NCBI RefSeq assembly: GCF_003058465.1
Contig: NZ_CP028901.1
Location: forward strand, 1,240,001 to 1,304,000
Direction of reading: 5' to 3'
DNA from: Orrella marina
GTDB taxonomy: Bacteria; Pseudomonadota; Gammaproteobacteria; Burkholderiales; Burkholderiaceae_B
DNA: 64,000 nucleotides
In this document: positions 1 to 8,418 of the stretch, piece after piece
Position numbering within the stretch: the first letter of the stretch is position 1
How the letters are laid out: each line of letters opens with the position of its first letter
Translations under genes and position numbers: made by a program
The notes under the pieces: model-generated
Seen by the model: only the letters and a program-made list of their open reading frames with translations
Told to the model about the DNA's origin: nothing
Databases searched by the model: none

Positions 1-54
1 AATCCCGATGTTGATATTCGGAGCACTGGCGGTTGAATTCGATTTTTTACCCAT
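1..54 (-). CDS. dps: Dps-family ferritin-like protein, N-terminal fragment (runs off the window)
   Basis: Only the first 18 codons are present. The start codon is at 52-54 on the minus strand, preceded by an AGGGAG ribosome binding site. The peptide begins MGKKSNSTASAPNINIGI. The NINIGI segment just after a short Lys/Ser/Ala-rich tail is typical of betaproteobacterial Dps proteins, which store iron and shield DNA during peroxide stress. Its position just downstream of oxyR fits, since Dps is a classical OxyR target. The fold itself cannot be checked because the rest lies outside the window; the name rests on this short match and on context. Confidence 0.6.
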   Translation of the reverse strand, partial: MGKKSNSTASAPNINIGI

Positions 55-404
55 AAAAACTCCCTTTTATAAAAGCTGAGATACCCTTCTCAGCATAACA
101 CCACGAGCCAGACGGTAGCGACTCGGCAATGTGAATTCTGTGCTGACAGTCGCATACAGATCGAATGCAATTCAGACTGAATTTGACATTCGAATCAGAC
201 TGCGCCGGCTTTTGACGACAGCCGCTGACGTGTCGACATTCTGAACCACCCCATGACTAAAGTCAGGGGCTTGCGATCACAATTAGTCAAACACGAGTAC
301 GCCTGAAAAAACCGTCTCTCACGTCCCTCAAACACCCGATCACCAAAATCTGGTCCGCCATCAAGCGCGGCCTCCTGACATCCCCTTGCCAAACATACCC
401 GGAC
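55..404. other. Intergenic region between oxyR and dps
   Basis: This 350-bp stretch has no convincing gene. It holds copy 1 of the 49-bp IS200/IS605-like hairpin sequence (241-289) and, nearer dps, the leader that should contain the dps promoter. I could not place a promoter or OxyR site with confidence. A 65-codon open frame that crosses the repeat has no recognisable protein signature and is treated as spurious. Confidence 0.6.
241..289 (-). mobile_element. IS200/IS605-like right-end hairpin, copy 1 (no transposase)
   Basis: Read on the minus strand this is a 49-bp sequence containing CCCCTGAC-TTTA-GTCATGGGG followed by TGGTTCAG. The same sequence with few changes occurs at 24691-24739 (minus) and 31973-32021 (plus). 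A stem with a TTTA loop followed by GGTTCA is the style of the right end, and of the 3' end of the guide RNA, of TnpB-encoding IS200/IS605 elements. No tnpA or tnpB lies nearby. The identification is by motif resemblance only. Confidence 0.55.
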
Positions 405-1370
405 TCACGTCGCATCGACAATGGCCCGCACCGGGGAGTCTGCCTCGATCATTCTGACTCCTCGCAGATCTGACGCCTGGACCGCCTGAGCGAGCGCCTC
501 TACTGCCGCATACCGGGTGAAAGTCTTGCGCCAGGCCAGCACAATACGTCGATCCGGCACAGGCTCTTCAAACGGCACGTACCGAATGAGTGCAGACTCG
601 TTGACGTCTGTCGTCGAGAGTGCAGTGACCGGCATGACCGTCAGACCAATTCCGGCTGCCACCATGTGACGAATTGTTTCGAGCGAAGAACCCTCAAACG
701 TGCGCTGCATGCCCTCTGTCGTATCCGAGTAACGTGACAGCTCGGGGCACACACCCAGGACCTGATCCCGGAAGCAATGGCCACTGCCTAATAGCAGCAT
801 GTTCTCCTGCTTGAGATCCTCTGCAGAGATCGATTCTCGACTGGCCCAAGGATGCGATGCCGGCATGGCCACCACAAAAGGCTCGTCATACAGTGGCATG
901 GTAACGAGTCCCGCGTCGGGCAGCGGCAGCGCCATGATGGCACAGTCGAGTTCGCCCTGGCGCAGTAGTTCGACCAGGCGGGCGGTGAAGTTCTCTTGCA
1001 GAATCAAAGGCATTTGAGGCGTTCTTTGCACCTGAACCGGAATCAGCTTGGGCAATAGATAAGGGCCGATGGTGTAAATCACGCCCACTCTCAATGGACC
1101 AGCCAGCGGATCATGACCGAGCCTGGCGATTTCCTTGATCGTTGCACTTTCCTGCAAAACCTTGTGCGCCTGCGCCACAATCCGTTCGCCAATCGACGTG
1201 GTGCTCACCTCCGAGCCACCACGTTCAAATAACGTGACCCCGAGTTCGTCCTCAAGCTTGCGGATAGCAACCGACAATGTCGGCTGGCTCACAAAACAGC
1301 TCTCTGCTGCACGCCCGAAGTGCTTCTCCCGAGCCACCGCCACGATGTACTTCAATTCTGTCAACGTCAT
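405..1370 (-). CDS. oxyR: OxyR, hydrogen-peroxide-sensing LysR-type regulator
   Basis: 321 residues. An N-terminal winged helix-turn-helix (about 1-60) begins MTLTELKYIVAVAREKHFGR, and a substrate-type sensing domain follows. The two redox cysteines fall at C199 and C208 (GHCFRDQVLGVC), the same numbers as in E. coli OxyR, so the peroxide-driven disulphide switch should work. The open frame extends 25 codons further upstream, but the start at 1370 matches the family N-terminus and has a GGGAG site 9 nt before it. It lies downstream of recG on the same strand, an arrangement common in Burkholderiales, with dps next. It should activate peroxide defence genes. Confidence 0.96.
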   Translation of the reverse strand: MTLTELKYIVAVAREKHFGRAAESCFVSQPTLSVAIRKLEDELGVTLFERGGSEVSTTSIGERIVAQAHKVLQESATIKEIARLGHDPLAGPLRVGVIYTIGPYLLPKLIPVQVQRTPQMPLILQENFTARLVELLRQGELDCAIMALPLPDAGLVTMPLYDEPFVVAMPASHPWASRESISAEDLKQENMLLLGSGHCFRDQVLGVCPELSRYSDTTEGMQRTFEGSSLETIRHMVAAGIGLTVMPVTALSTTDVNESALIRYVPFEEPVPDRRIVLAWRKTFTRYAAVEALAQAVQASDLRGVRMIEADSPVRAIVDAT

Positions 1371-1495
1371 AACCTGATACTCCCGCTCATTCCTGCGGAC
1401 TGGACCCAGTCTTGGACCACTGCAACAACCGCTGCGTTCTTCCAACTGTCGTCAGCTCTTTCGTCATTTCGCTCTGCCTTTCTATCGGCACTGCT

Positions 1496-3541
1496 TCACC
1501 CGTTGAGAAACTCCTGTCGCCCCTGCAACCAGCGATCAAGATGCGCCTGAGCGATCTCGGGATAAGTCTCACGAAGATGCGCAGCAAGATCCCGGGCTTT
1601 CTCGACCCACAGCGCATCGGCCTCATAATCGGCGAACCGTAGCAATGCCAGTCCGGATTGCCTGGAGCCCAGAATCTCTCCCGGTCCGCGCAACTGCAGG
1701 TCCCGTCTTGCTATTTCAAACCCGTCCTCTGTTTCGTACATGGCTCGCAGCCGCACCTGGGCCTGCTGGGACAGTGGCTGTTCGTAAAGCAGGATGCAAA
1801 CCGACTGTTCACTACCGCGCCCAACCCTGCCACGCAACTGATGCAACTGCGCGAGCCCGAAACGTTCGGCGTGCTCGATTACCATGAGCGCCGCGTTGGG
1901 CACATCCACGCCCACCTCGATCACGGTAGTGGCCACCAGCAGATCAATTTCGCCGGCGGAAAAATTCTGCATGACCTGACTTTTTTCATTGGGGTGCAAT
2001 CTTCCGTGCACCATACCAACTCGCAGGTCTGGCAGCATCGACGCCAGCGTTTCATAGGTCTGGGTTGCGGTCTGCAATTCCAGAGCCTCGCTTTCCTCAA
2101 CCAGCGGACAAACCCAGTATGCCTGCCCTCCGTCACGTACTGCGTGACCGATCGAGGCAATCACTTCGTCGCGACGCCCGGCGCTCACCAGCTTGGTCTT
2201 GACAGGTTTGCGCCCCGGCGGGCGCTCATCGATCACTGATACATCCAGATCAGCAAAAAATGTCATGGCAAGCGTACGCGGAATCGGCGTGGCACTCATG
2301 GTCAGCTGATGAGGCAACAGATCGTGATCGGACTTTCTGCTCAGCGCCAGTCTTTGCGACACGCCAAACCTGTGCTGTTCATCCACAATTGCCAGTCCGA
2401 GATTGTGAAACACGACACCGTCCTGAATCAATGCTTGCGTGCCAACAATCAGATGCGCCTGGCCAGACTCAATATCGGCCAGAGCCTGGCGCTTGACCTT
2501 TGCCCCCAATCCTGCGCACAGCCAGACACAACGCAAACCGAGCGCTTTGGACCAGGCGTCAAACTTGAGATAGTGCTGCCCGGCCAGAATTTCGGTGGGT
2601 GCCATGACCGCTGCCTGTTGACCGTTCTCGACCGCACGCAAAGCCGCAAGCATCGCCACAATCGTCTTGCCACTACCTACGTCACCCTGAAGCAAACGAT
2701 GCATTGGATGTGGCTTGAGCAGATCGGCATAAATCTCCTGCAGGCATCGTGTCTGGCTACCGGTCAGCTCAAACGGCAAATGCGCCAGTAGCGCCTCGGT
2801 GAGAGAAGGTGCTTCAGACTTGCTGGCCGGGACAGGTGGCAACGGTGTAGCGCGACGCAACTGCCGGGACGCGCGCGCGTTGGCCAGACTAAGCTGCTGG
2901 GCGAGCAGTTCGTCGAATTTGACCCGAACCCACGCCGGGTGTGTGCGCAACTCGAGAGCATGAATATCCTCTTGCGGTCTGGGCCAGTGCAATGTCCGGA
3001 TGGCATCCTCAAAACTCATCAGACCGAGCTCGGCAAGAACCGGTTCAGGCAGCGTATCCGTGAGTTGCAGCTGGGCGCACGCTGACTCGATCGCCCGCAT
3101 GATGCTTTTCTGGGCCAGCCCCTCGCTGGATGAATAAACTGGTGTCAGACGCTGCGGCAAAGGCGCACTGGCCTGAGAGACCTTGGGGTGAACCAGCTCG
3201 AGGATCCCGTTGAACCCGGATCGTACCTCTCCCCTGACCCGCCAGCGTTTTCCGGGCTGCATCTGCTGGAGCTGGCTGGGATAGAAATGCAGCCAGCGCA
3301 GTTGTATTTCCCCAGTATCATCACGCAGTTGCGCCACGAGCTGACGTCTGGGTCGAGTCACCACGTGCGCGCTGACCACTTCACCTTCTGCATTGAGGCT
3401 ACGACCCGGACGAGCTTGCGCCAGGCTCGCTAACCGGGTTTCGTCCTCATAGCGAAGCGGAAAGTGCAACACGAGATCCATGGGTGTTGACAGTCCAAGT
3501 CGCTCGAGTACGGACTGAGAGGAAACACCTGACTGGGTCAT
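1496..3541 (-). CDS. recG: ATP-dependent DNA helicase RecG
   Basis: 681 residues from the chosen start. RecG reverses stalled replication forks and processes branched DNA. The order is an N-terminal wedge/OB domain with PLRYEDETRL (about 29-38), Walker A GDVGSGKT (about 286-293), Walker B-type DEQH (387-390), and a C-terminal helicase lobe containing HQLRGRVGRG. The frame stays open 21 codons upstream to 3604, but those residues do not resemble RecG and neither start has a strong ribosome site, so the start is uncertain. The length is close to that of E. coli RecG (693). Gene order on this strand is ridA, recG, oxyR. Confidence 0.95.
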   Translation of the reverse strand: MTQSGVSSQSVLERLGLSTPMDLVLHFPLRYEDETRLASLAQARPGRSLNAEGEVVSAHVVTRPRRQLVAQLRDDTGEIQLRWLHFYPSQLQQMQPGKRWRVRGEVRSGFNGILELVHPKVSQASAPLPQRLTPVYSSSEGLAQKSIMRAIESACAQLQLTDTLPEPVLAELGLMSFEDAIRTLHWPRPQEDIHALELRTHPAWVRVKFDELLAQQLSLANARASRQLRRATPLPPVPASKSEAPSLTEALLAHLPFELTGSQTRCLQEIYADLLKPHPMHRLLQGDVGSGKTIVAMLAALRAVENGQQAAVMAPTEILAGQHYLKFDAWSKALGLRCVWLCAGLGAKVKRQALADIESGQAHLIVGTQALIQDGVVFHNLGLAIVDEQHRFGVSQRLALSRKSDHDLLPHQLTMSATPIPRTLAMTFFADLDVSVIDERPPGRKPVKTKLVSAGRRDEVIASIGHAVRDGGQAYWVCPLVEESEALELQTATQTYETLASMLPDLRVGMVHGRLHPNEKSQVMQNFSAGEIDLLVATTVIEVGVDVPNAALMVIEHAERFGLAQLHQLRGRVGRGSEQSVCILLYEQPLSQQAQVRLRAMYETEDGFEIARRDLQLRGPGEILGSRQSGLALLRFADYEADALWVEKARDLAAHLRETYPEIAQAHLDRWLQGRQEFLNG

Positions 3542-3621
3542 GGCTGGATGCCTGTACCTTGATTGATCTATGTTGTGAACAAGGCTTGACGCGCGATCAA
3601 ACAACAGTTTCGCGTCGACCG

Positions 3622-3660
3622 CACGCGTTCATTCCACGCGGTCATTCCACGCGTTCATTC
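3622..3660. repeat. Three tandem 13-bp repeats
   Basis: Units at 3622-3634, 3635-3647 and 3648-3660 read CACGCGTTCATTC, CACGCGGTCATTC and CACGCGTTCATTC, so they differ at a single base. They sit between the ridA stop codon (3662) and the recG start. If recG uses the longer frame starting at 3604, they are still untranslated. Confidence 0.9.
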
Positions 3661-3661
3661 A

Positions 3662-4048
3662 TTACACGACAACAATCGCTTCAACTTCGAACTCAGCCCC
3701 CTTTGGCAGGCTCGAGACCCCAACCGTGGAGCGAGCAGGGTATGGCTCGGAAAACACTTCGGCCATGATGCTATTGACCTCACCGAAACGGGACAGATCG
3801 GTCAGAAACAGGGTCAGCTTGACGACATGGCTCAGGTCTCCCCCGCAAGCCTCGATGACAGCCTGCATGTTGTCAAACGCCTGACGCACCTGATCCTGGA
3901 AGCTGCCTTCAATCAGAGAGCCCGTCTGCGGCTCCAGTCCGATCTGACCAGAGAGATAAAACGTCTTTCCTTGGGGTGCACCAACGGCCTGAGAATAGGG
4001 CCCAACCGCGCTCGGTGCTCTTTCGGTGTGAATGATTTGCTTACTCAT
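3662..4048 (-). CDS. ridA: RidA family reactive-intermediate deaminase
   Basis: 128 residues, the usual RidA size. RidA hydrolyses reactive enamine/imine intermediates released by PLP enzymes such as threonine dehydratase, protecting other PLP enzymes. Visible signatures are the N-terminal SAVGPYSQAV segment, FYLSGQIGL in the middle, and PARSTVGVSSLPKGAEFEVE near the C-terminus, which carries the conserved arginine of the active form. The frame opens 10 codons earlier, but the start at 4048 gives the family N-terminus and follows an AGGA site. It probably leads a ridA-recG-oxyR transcription unit; the 120-bp gap after it contains tandem repeats. Confidence 0.93.
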   Translation of the reverse strand: MSKQIIHTERAPSAVGPYSQAVGAPQGKTFYLSGQIGLEPQTGSLIEGSFQDQVRQAFDNMQAVIEACGGDLSHVVKLTLFLTDLSRFGEVNSIMAEVFSEPYPARSTVGVSSLPKGAEFEVEAIVVV

Positions 4049-4739
4049 ACAGTCCTCATACAGCAGATTCTCCGTCACTGATTGCGCCGGAGGGTTTTAC
4101 TCATCAGGTGCCAACTCACTCAACCCGAATCAGACATTGACAGGTCAGTTGTTCAACCGGGCTGGGCAAGACACCACTTCAAGAACATTTATAGATGCAT
4201 AGAGTTTAATAGACTCAGACAATTTCCCAACCAATTTCCCCCATAAATATGTCCTGCTTGTGCGCTCACTGATGCGGCCAGCGTCTTTCACCGGTCATTC
4301 TGCCAACATCGATGCATACACACCATCAAAACGTGACAAAGACGGTGCTGGCGGCCAATCAGGGCCACGCAACCAGTGAACCACCCTCAGCCCTCACGAA
4401 CAGCACCAAGGAGAAACAGGTGCAATCCAGGCGAACTGGCTAAGCGTAACCGCAATTTGAGTCCTTTGTAGTAATATTGATTTATTGAGATTTATTATCG
4501 TTCGTGTTTATCTTTCGGTTTCGATTTCATTAATGATAGAAATCTCTCAGGTGTTTGCGGTTTGATTTCAGGCAATGCTTGCCACCGGCGAAACCTTCCG
4601 CAATACCGTTAGAGCTTTTTTAAATACATGACAGATCTAGTCCCTTGTCCTCGTGCACGCTAGTGCGCCCAGGTGTTCCAGAGGATGGCTATCTGACATT
4701 TCCACCCAGAAAACAACCCGATATTCCGGAGTTTGATTG
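4049..4739. other. 691-bp intergenic region before the iron transporter
   Basis: No gene is visible. The part at 4470-4560 is strongly AT-rich compared with its surroundings and includes a direct repeat GATTTATT at 4479-4486 and 4489-4496, spaced one helical turn apart, followed by TTCATTAATGATAGAA. An AT-rich repeat array upstream of an iron importer is where a Fur-type operator would be expected, but no clean 19-bp Fur box could be read. The rest contains nothing I recognise. Confidence 0.5.
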
Positions 4740-5813
4740 ATGAGATTCGTGAATTTTGACCGTTCACCCCCTGTTTCGCTCAAGCAATCAGGGCGTGTCC
4801 TGCTCGGCGCAGCAGCCGTGGTACTCGCGACCGCCAGTGCAGCACCGACTGTAGCCAGCGCACAGGAAGTCAACCTGTACACCACCCGTGAACCCAAGTT
4901 GATCGTGCCGATTCTGGAGGAATACACCAAACAAAGCGGTGTCAAAGTCAACACTGTGTTTGTCAAGGACGGGTTAATCGAGCGCGTCAAGGCCGAGGGC
5001 GACAAGTCCCCTGCCGACGTGCTGATGACCGTAGACGTGGGTAACCTGATTGACCTGGTCGAGAACGGTGTCACACAACCGATCAGTTCCGACGTTCTCA
5101 ACGCCGCCATTCCTGAGAACCTGCGTGGTCCCGACGGCAACTGGTATGCCCTTTCGCTGCGTGACCGGGTGGTCTATACAGACAAGGACAGTGGCTTGAC
5201 CGAGATCACATACGAGGAACTCGCTGACCCGAAATACAAAGGCAAGGTATGCATCCGCTCCGGCCAGCACCCGTACAATACGGCCCTGTTTGCTGCCATG
5301 ATCGCGCACAACGGTGCTGAGGCGACCGAGCAATGGCTGCGTGGCCTTAAAGCCAACCTGGCTCGCCAGGCAACAGGTGGAGATCGCCACGTTGCACGCG
5401 ACATTCTGGGTGGCATCTGCGACCTGGGTGTGGCCAATGCGTACTACGCCGGGCAAATGAAAACAGCCGAGCCCGGTTCCGACAATCGCCAGTGGGGTGA
5501 CGCGATTGAAGTGATCCGTCCGACTTTTCAGAAGTCAGGCGGCACGTTTGTGAACATCACCGGTGCAGCCGTTGCACAATCTGCTCCGAATCGTGACGAA
5601 GCAATCAAGCTGCTCGAGTTTCTGGTGTCAGACGATGCTCAGACGATGTATGCAAACGCCAACTTCGAGTACCCGGTCAAGGCGGGTGTACCGACAAACC
5701 CGACCGTGGAATCGTTTGGCGAACTGGTTGTGGACAACTTGCCACTGACAGAAGTCGCCAAGTACCGCAAGCAGGCCAGCGAAATGGTTGACACGGTACG
5801 CTTTAACGATTGA
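4740..5813 (+). CDS. fbpA: Ferric iron ABC transporter, periplasmic binding protein (FbpA/FutA/IdiA type)
   Basis: 357 residues. It binds Fe(III) in the periplasm and passes it to the permease encoded next. After a twin-lysine-free signal peptide (about 15-42, ending ASAQ-EVNLY) the mature protein starts with NLYTTREP, as in the FutA/FbpA family, and carries the family motif CDLGVANAYYAG, whose adjacent tyrosines ligate iron. The start at 4740 has GGAG eight bases upstream; a TTG three bases earlier is less likely. The permease follows after 109 bp holding a hairpin, and the ATPase after that, so this is the first gene of a three-gene operon. Iron control is expected but no Fur site was proven. 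Confidence 0.92.
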   Translation: MRFVNFDRSPPVSLKQSGRVLLGAAAVVLATASAAPTVASAQEVNLYTTREPKLIVPILEEYTKQSGVKVNTVFVKDGLIERVKAEGDKSPADVLMTVDVGNLIDLVENGVTQPISSDVLNAAIPENLRGPDGNWYALSLRDRVVYTDKDSGLTEITYEELADPKYKGKVCIRSGQHPYNTALFAAMIAHNGAEATEQWLRGLKANLARQATGGDRHVARDILGGICDLGVANAYYAGQMKTAEPGSDNRQWGDAIEVIRPTFQKSGGTFVNITGAAVAQSAPNRDEAIKLLEFLVSDDAQTMYANANFEYPVKAGVPTNPTVESFGELVVDNLPLTEVAKYRKQASEMVDTVRFND

Positions 5814-5874
5814 GTCGGCGAACTGACGGATCTGAGGTGTACCGCCTGCGTTTACACTTCGGTTCCTGTTCTGA

Positions 5875-5902
5875 CTTCTCCGGTGGTGGTTCGTCGGAGA
5901 AG
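5875..5902 (+). promoter_or_regulatory. Intercistronic hairpin between iron-binding protein and permease
   Basis: CTTCTCCG (5875-5882) pairs perfectly with CGGAGAAG (5895-5902) across a 12-nt loop, and no U run follows. Stems at this place, just after the binding-protein gene, commonly stabilise the upstream message and reduce read-through, giving excess binding protein over permease. That role is inferred. Confidence 0.6.
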
Positions 5903-5922
5903 TTCCTGACAAGGAAGCCATA

Positions 5923-7617
5923 TTGTCTTTTAGCGCTAGTCTGAACCGCCGTCTGAATCGTCATTTCGAAGGCGGCTTTCTCTGGACCGTGATTGCAATC
6001 ACTATTGCAATCGCGGTTTTTGCGCCTGTGGTGTCGCTACTGACATCTGCCCTGCAAGGCAACTTCGATCACTGGGACCACCTCTTTCAGACAGTGCTCC
6101 CCCAGGCCACCTGGAACACCCTCTTGCTCCTGACTGGCGTCGGAATTCTGGTAACGTGCCTCGGCACCGGCGCAGCCTGGCTAGTTACTGCCTACGAGTT
6201 TCCGACCCGGCGATGGCTCAGCTGGGCACTGCTGCTACCGCTGGCGGTACCGACTTACATCATCGCGTTTGCCTATCTGGATTTGTGGCACCCGATAGGA
6301 CCAATCCAGACCATCATGCGCGAGATTCTTGGCATTGATTCTCCCAGAGGCCTGCGATTGCCTGATGTCCGGTCCTTGCCGGGTGCCGTCATCCTGCTGG
6401 GATTTGTCCTCTATCCCTACGTCTATCTCAGCACTCGCTTCATGTTCCTGACCCAGGCCGCCGGCATGATTGAGGCAGCGAGAGCACTGGGCGAATCACG
6501 GTTCGGAGTCGTCACTCGCGTAGCGTTACCGCTGGCGCGGCCAGCCATTGCCGTTGGAGTAAGCCTGGCACTGCTTGAAACACTCAACGACATCGGTGCG
6601 TCCGAGTTTCTCGGTGTACAGACATTGACGGTTGCTGTTTACACCACCTGGGTCACGCGCAGCGATCTCGCTGGCGCCGCCCAGATCGCGCTGACCATGT
6701 TGCTCATCGTCGTGTTTCTGATCCAGGTCGAGCGCCAGGCACGCGCCAGGCAACGCTACTCGACCGTTCAGCGGATGCGGCCCATGGCACCCTACCAACT
6801 CAAGGGCTGGGGAAAATGGATCGCAGTCATGCTCGGATGGATCCCGGTCACGATCGGTTTTCTGATGCCTGCAGGCTACCTGCTGAACGAGGCAATCAAG
6901 CGTTTTGAGCTGGCCGGGGCGGTATCCGACCAGATCCTTGCGGCAACCTTCAACACCATCTCGATTTCGGTGGTGGCAACGATACTGACGCTGACGTGTG
7001 GACTGGTCGTGGCATGGGCCACCAGAAGGATAAGAGAAAGTGCCACCACTCACAACTGGGTCAACTGGCTGGCCAAGGCCGCAAGCCTTGGCTACGCGAT
7101 TCCCGGAACGGTTCTGGCCATTGGTCTGCTCGCCCCTCTGCTGTTTGTCGATCACGTGATCGAATGGGTATCAACCCTGCTGGGAAATCCGATCACAGAA
7201 CTTGTTTTCCTTGGGTCTGTGGGCGGCCTTCTGGTGGCCTACACCATCCGCTTTCTTGCCATATCGGTCGGTTCGATCGAGGCAGGATTATCACGGATTC
7301 CGCCTTCGATCGAGCAAGCATCGCGACTACTTGGCACGCCCCCAAGCTTGACGTTGTGGAAGATTCACTTGCCGCTGCTTCGCCCGGCGCTCGCTTCGGC
7401 GGCCTTGCTAGTGTTTGTGGACACCATGAAGGAGCTGCCAGCCACGTTGATGTTGCGCCCGATGAATTTCGAGACACTGGCCACCTGGCTTTACGCGGAG
7501 GCGTCGCGTGGAACCTACGAGGAAGGCGCGATCGCAGCGCTCCTGATTGTACTGGTAGGACTGATACCGGTTATCCTTCTGGCTCGGACACAATCAAAAC
7601 CTCTGCTTTCCTCCTGA
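5923..7617 (+). CDS. fbpB: Ferric iron ABC transporter permease (fused two-domain, FbpB type)
   Basis: 564 residues. This is a single polypeptide with two homologous permease halves, as in FbpB/FutB, each with about six membrane segments; the second half begins near residue 300 (GWGKWIAVMLGWIPVTIGFL). Each half has an EAA-type loop that docks on the ATPase: EAARALGESRFGVVTRVALP (about 186-205) and EQASRLLGTPPSLTLWKIHLP in the second. The start is a TTG at 5923 with an AGGA site just upstream. The ATPase gene begins 3 bp after the stop, indicating translational coupling. It forms the inner-membrane channel for Fe(III). Confidence 0.92.
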   Translation: MSFSASLNRRLNRHFEGGFLWTVIAITIAIAVFAPVVSLLTSALQGNFDHWDHLFQTVLPQATWNTLLLLTGVGILVTCLGTGAAWLVTAYEFPTRRWLSWALLLPLAVPTYIIAFAYLDLWHPIGPIQTIMREILGIDSPRGLRLPDVRSLPGAVILLGFVLYPYVYLSTRFMFLTQAAGMIEAARALGESRFGVVTRVALPLARPAIAVGVSLALLETLNDIGASEFLGVQTLTVAVYTTWVTRSDLAGAAQIALTMLLIVVFLIQVERQARARQRYSTVQRMRPMAPYQLKGWGKWIAVMLGWIPVTIGFLMPAGYLLNEAIKRFELAGAVSDQILAATFNTISISVVATILTLTCGLVVAWATRRIRESATTHNWVNWLAKAASLGYAIPGTVLAIGLLAPLLFVDHVIEWVSTLLGNPITELVFLGSVGGLLVAYTIRFLAISVGSIEAGLSRIPPSIEQASRLLGTPPSLTLWKIHLPLLRPALASAALLVFVDTMKELPATLMLRPMNFETLATWLYAEASRGTYEEGAIAALLIVLVGLIPVILLARTQSKPLLSS

Positions 7618-7620
7618 TTT

Positions 7621-8418
7621 ATGCTTGATGTCAATCACATCACTGTCGGCTACAACGCCCGTGGCCAATTCGTCCCTGTCGCCCAGGATGTCAGCTTTCA
7701 ACTCGGGCAAGGTGAGATCGGTTGCCTGCTAGGCGAGTCTGGTTGCGGTAAAACCACGATCCTGCGCAGCATTGCCGGATTTGAACCGCTACAGAAGGGA
7801 ACGATTTTGCTCAACGGCGAAGTCATCTCATCCCCGACCCAGGTACTGCCTCCCGAGCAGCGCCAGGTCGGCATGATGTTTCAGGATTACGCCCTCTTCC
7901 CTCACTTGAAAGTCGGCGAGAATATCGGATTCGGACTTAGAAAGCTTCCCAGACAGCAGCGCCAGGTCCGGATCGACGAAATGCTGCAACTCGTTGGACT
8001 CAAGGCCTACGAAGATCGCTATCCGCATGAACTGTCAGGCGGTCAGCAACAGCGCGTGGCTCTGGCCAGAGCGCTCGCCCCCGAACCGCAACTCCTGTTG
8101 CTGGACGAACCATTTTCCAATCTTGATGTGGACACGAGAGAAAGACTCGCTTTCGAGCTGCGAGACATCCTCAAACAGACAGGCCACACTGCGCTGCTCG
8201 TGACGCATAATCATGATGAAGCCTTCGCGCTTGCAGACCAGATCGGCGTCATGGCAAAGGGCAAACTACAACAGTGGGCTTCGCCTGCCATCCTGTACGA
8301 TCACCCGGTCAACTCGTATGTGAGTGATATTTTGCACCGCGAGGTGCTCGCCGAGAAGCGTGCGGCAGCACGCCTTCGCGGCAAACCGGTAGAAACGATC
8401 AGAGACGATCAGGAATGA
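7621..8418 (+). CDS. fbpC: Ferric iron ABC transporter ATP-binding protein (FbpC type)
   Basis: 265 residues. Walker A GESGCGKTT (about 38-46), Q-loop in MMFQDYALFPHL, signature LSGGQQQRVALARAL (about 139-153), Walker B LLLLDEPFSNLD and a switch histidine in VTHNHDEA are all intact. It powers the permease encoded just before it. FbpC/FutC proteins often have about 350 residues with a C-terminal regulatory domain; here the chain stops soon after the ATPase core, so that domain is missing or very reduced. Its last 10 bp overlap the end of ntrC, which is read from the other strand. Confidence 0.9.
   Translation: MLDVNHITVGYNARGQFVPVAQDVSFQLGQGEIGCLLGESGCGKTTILRSIAGFEPLQKGTILLNGEVISSPTQVLPPEQRQVGMMFQDYALFPHLKVGENIGFGLRKLPRQQRQVRIDEMLQLVGLKAYEDRYPHELSGGQQQRVALARALAPEPQLLLLDEPFSNLDVDTRERLAFELRDILKQTGHTALLVTHNHDEAFALADQIGVMAKGKLQQWASPAILYDHPVNSYVSDILHREVLAEKRAAARLRGKPVETIRDDQE

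Noticed and set aside
195..392. 65-codon minus-strand frame across hairpin copy 1 as a possible tnpB remnant
   Set aside because: The translated sequence shows none of the TnpB zinc-finger or RuvC motifs; only the nucleotide hairpin matches the element style.
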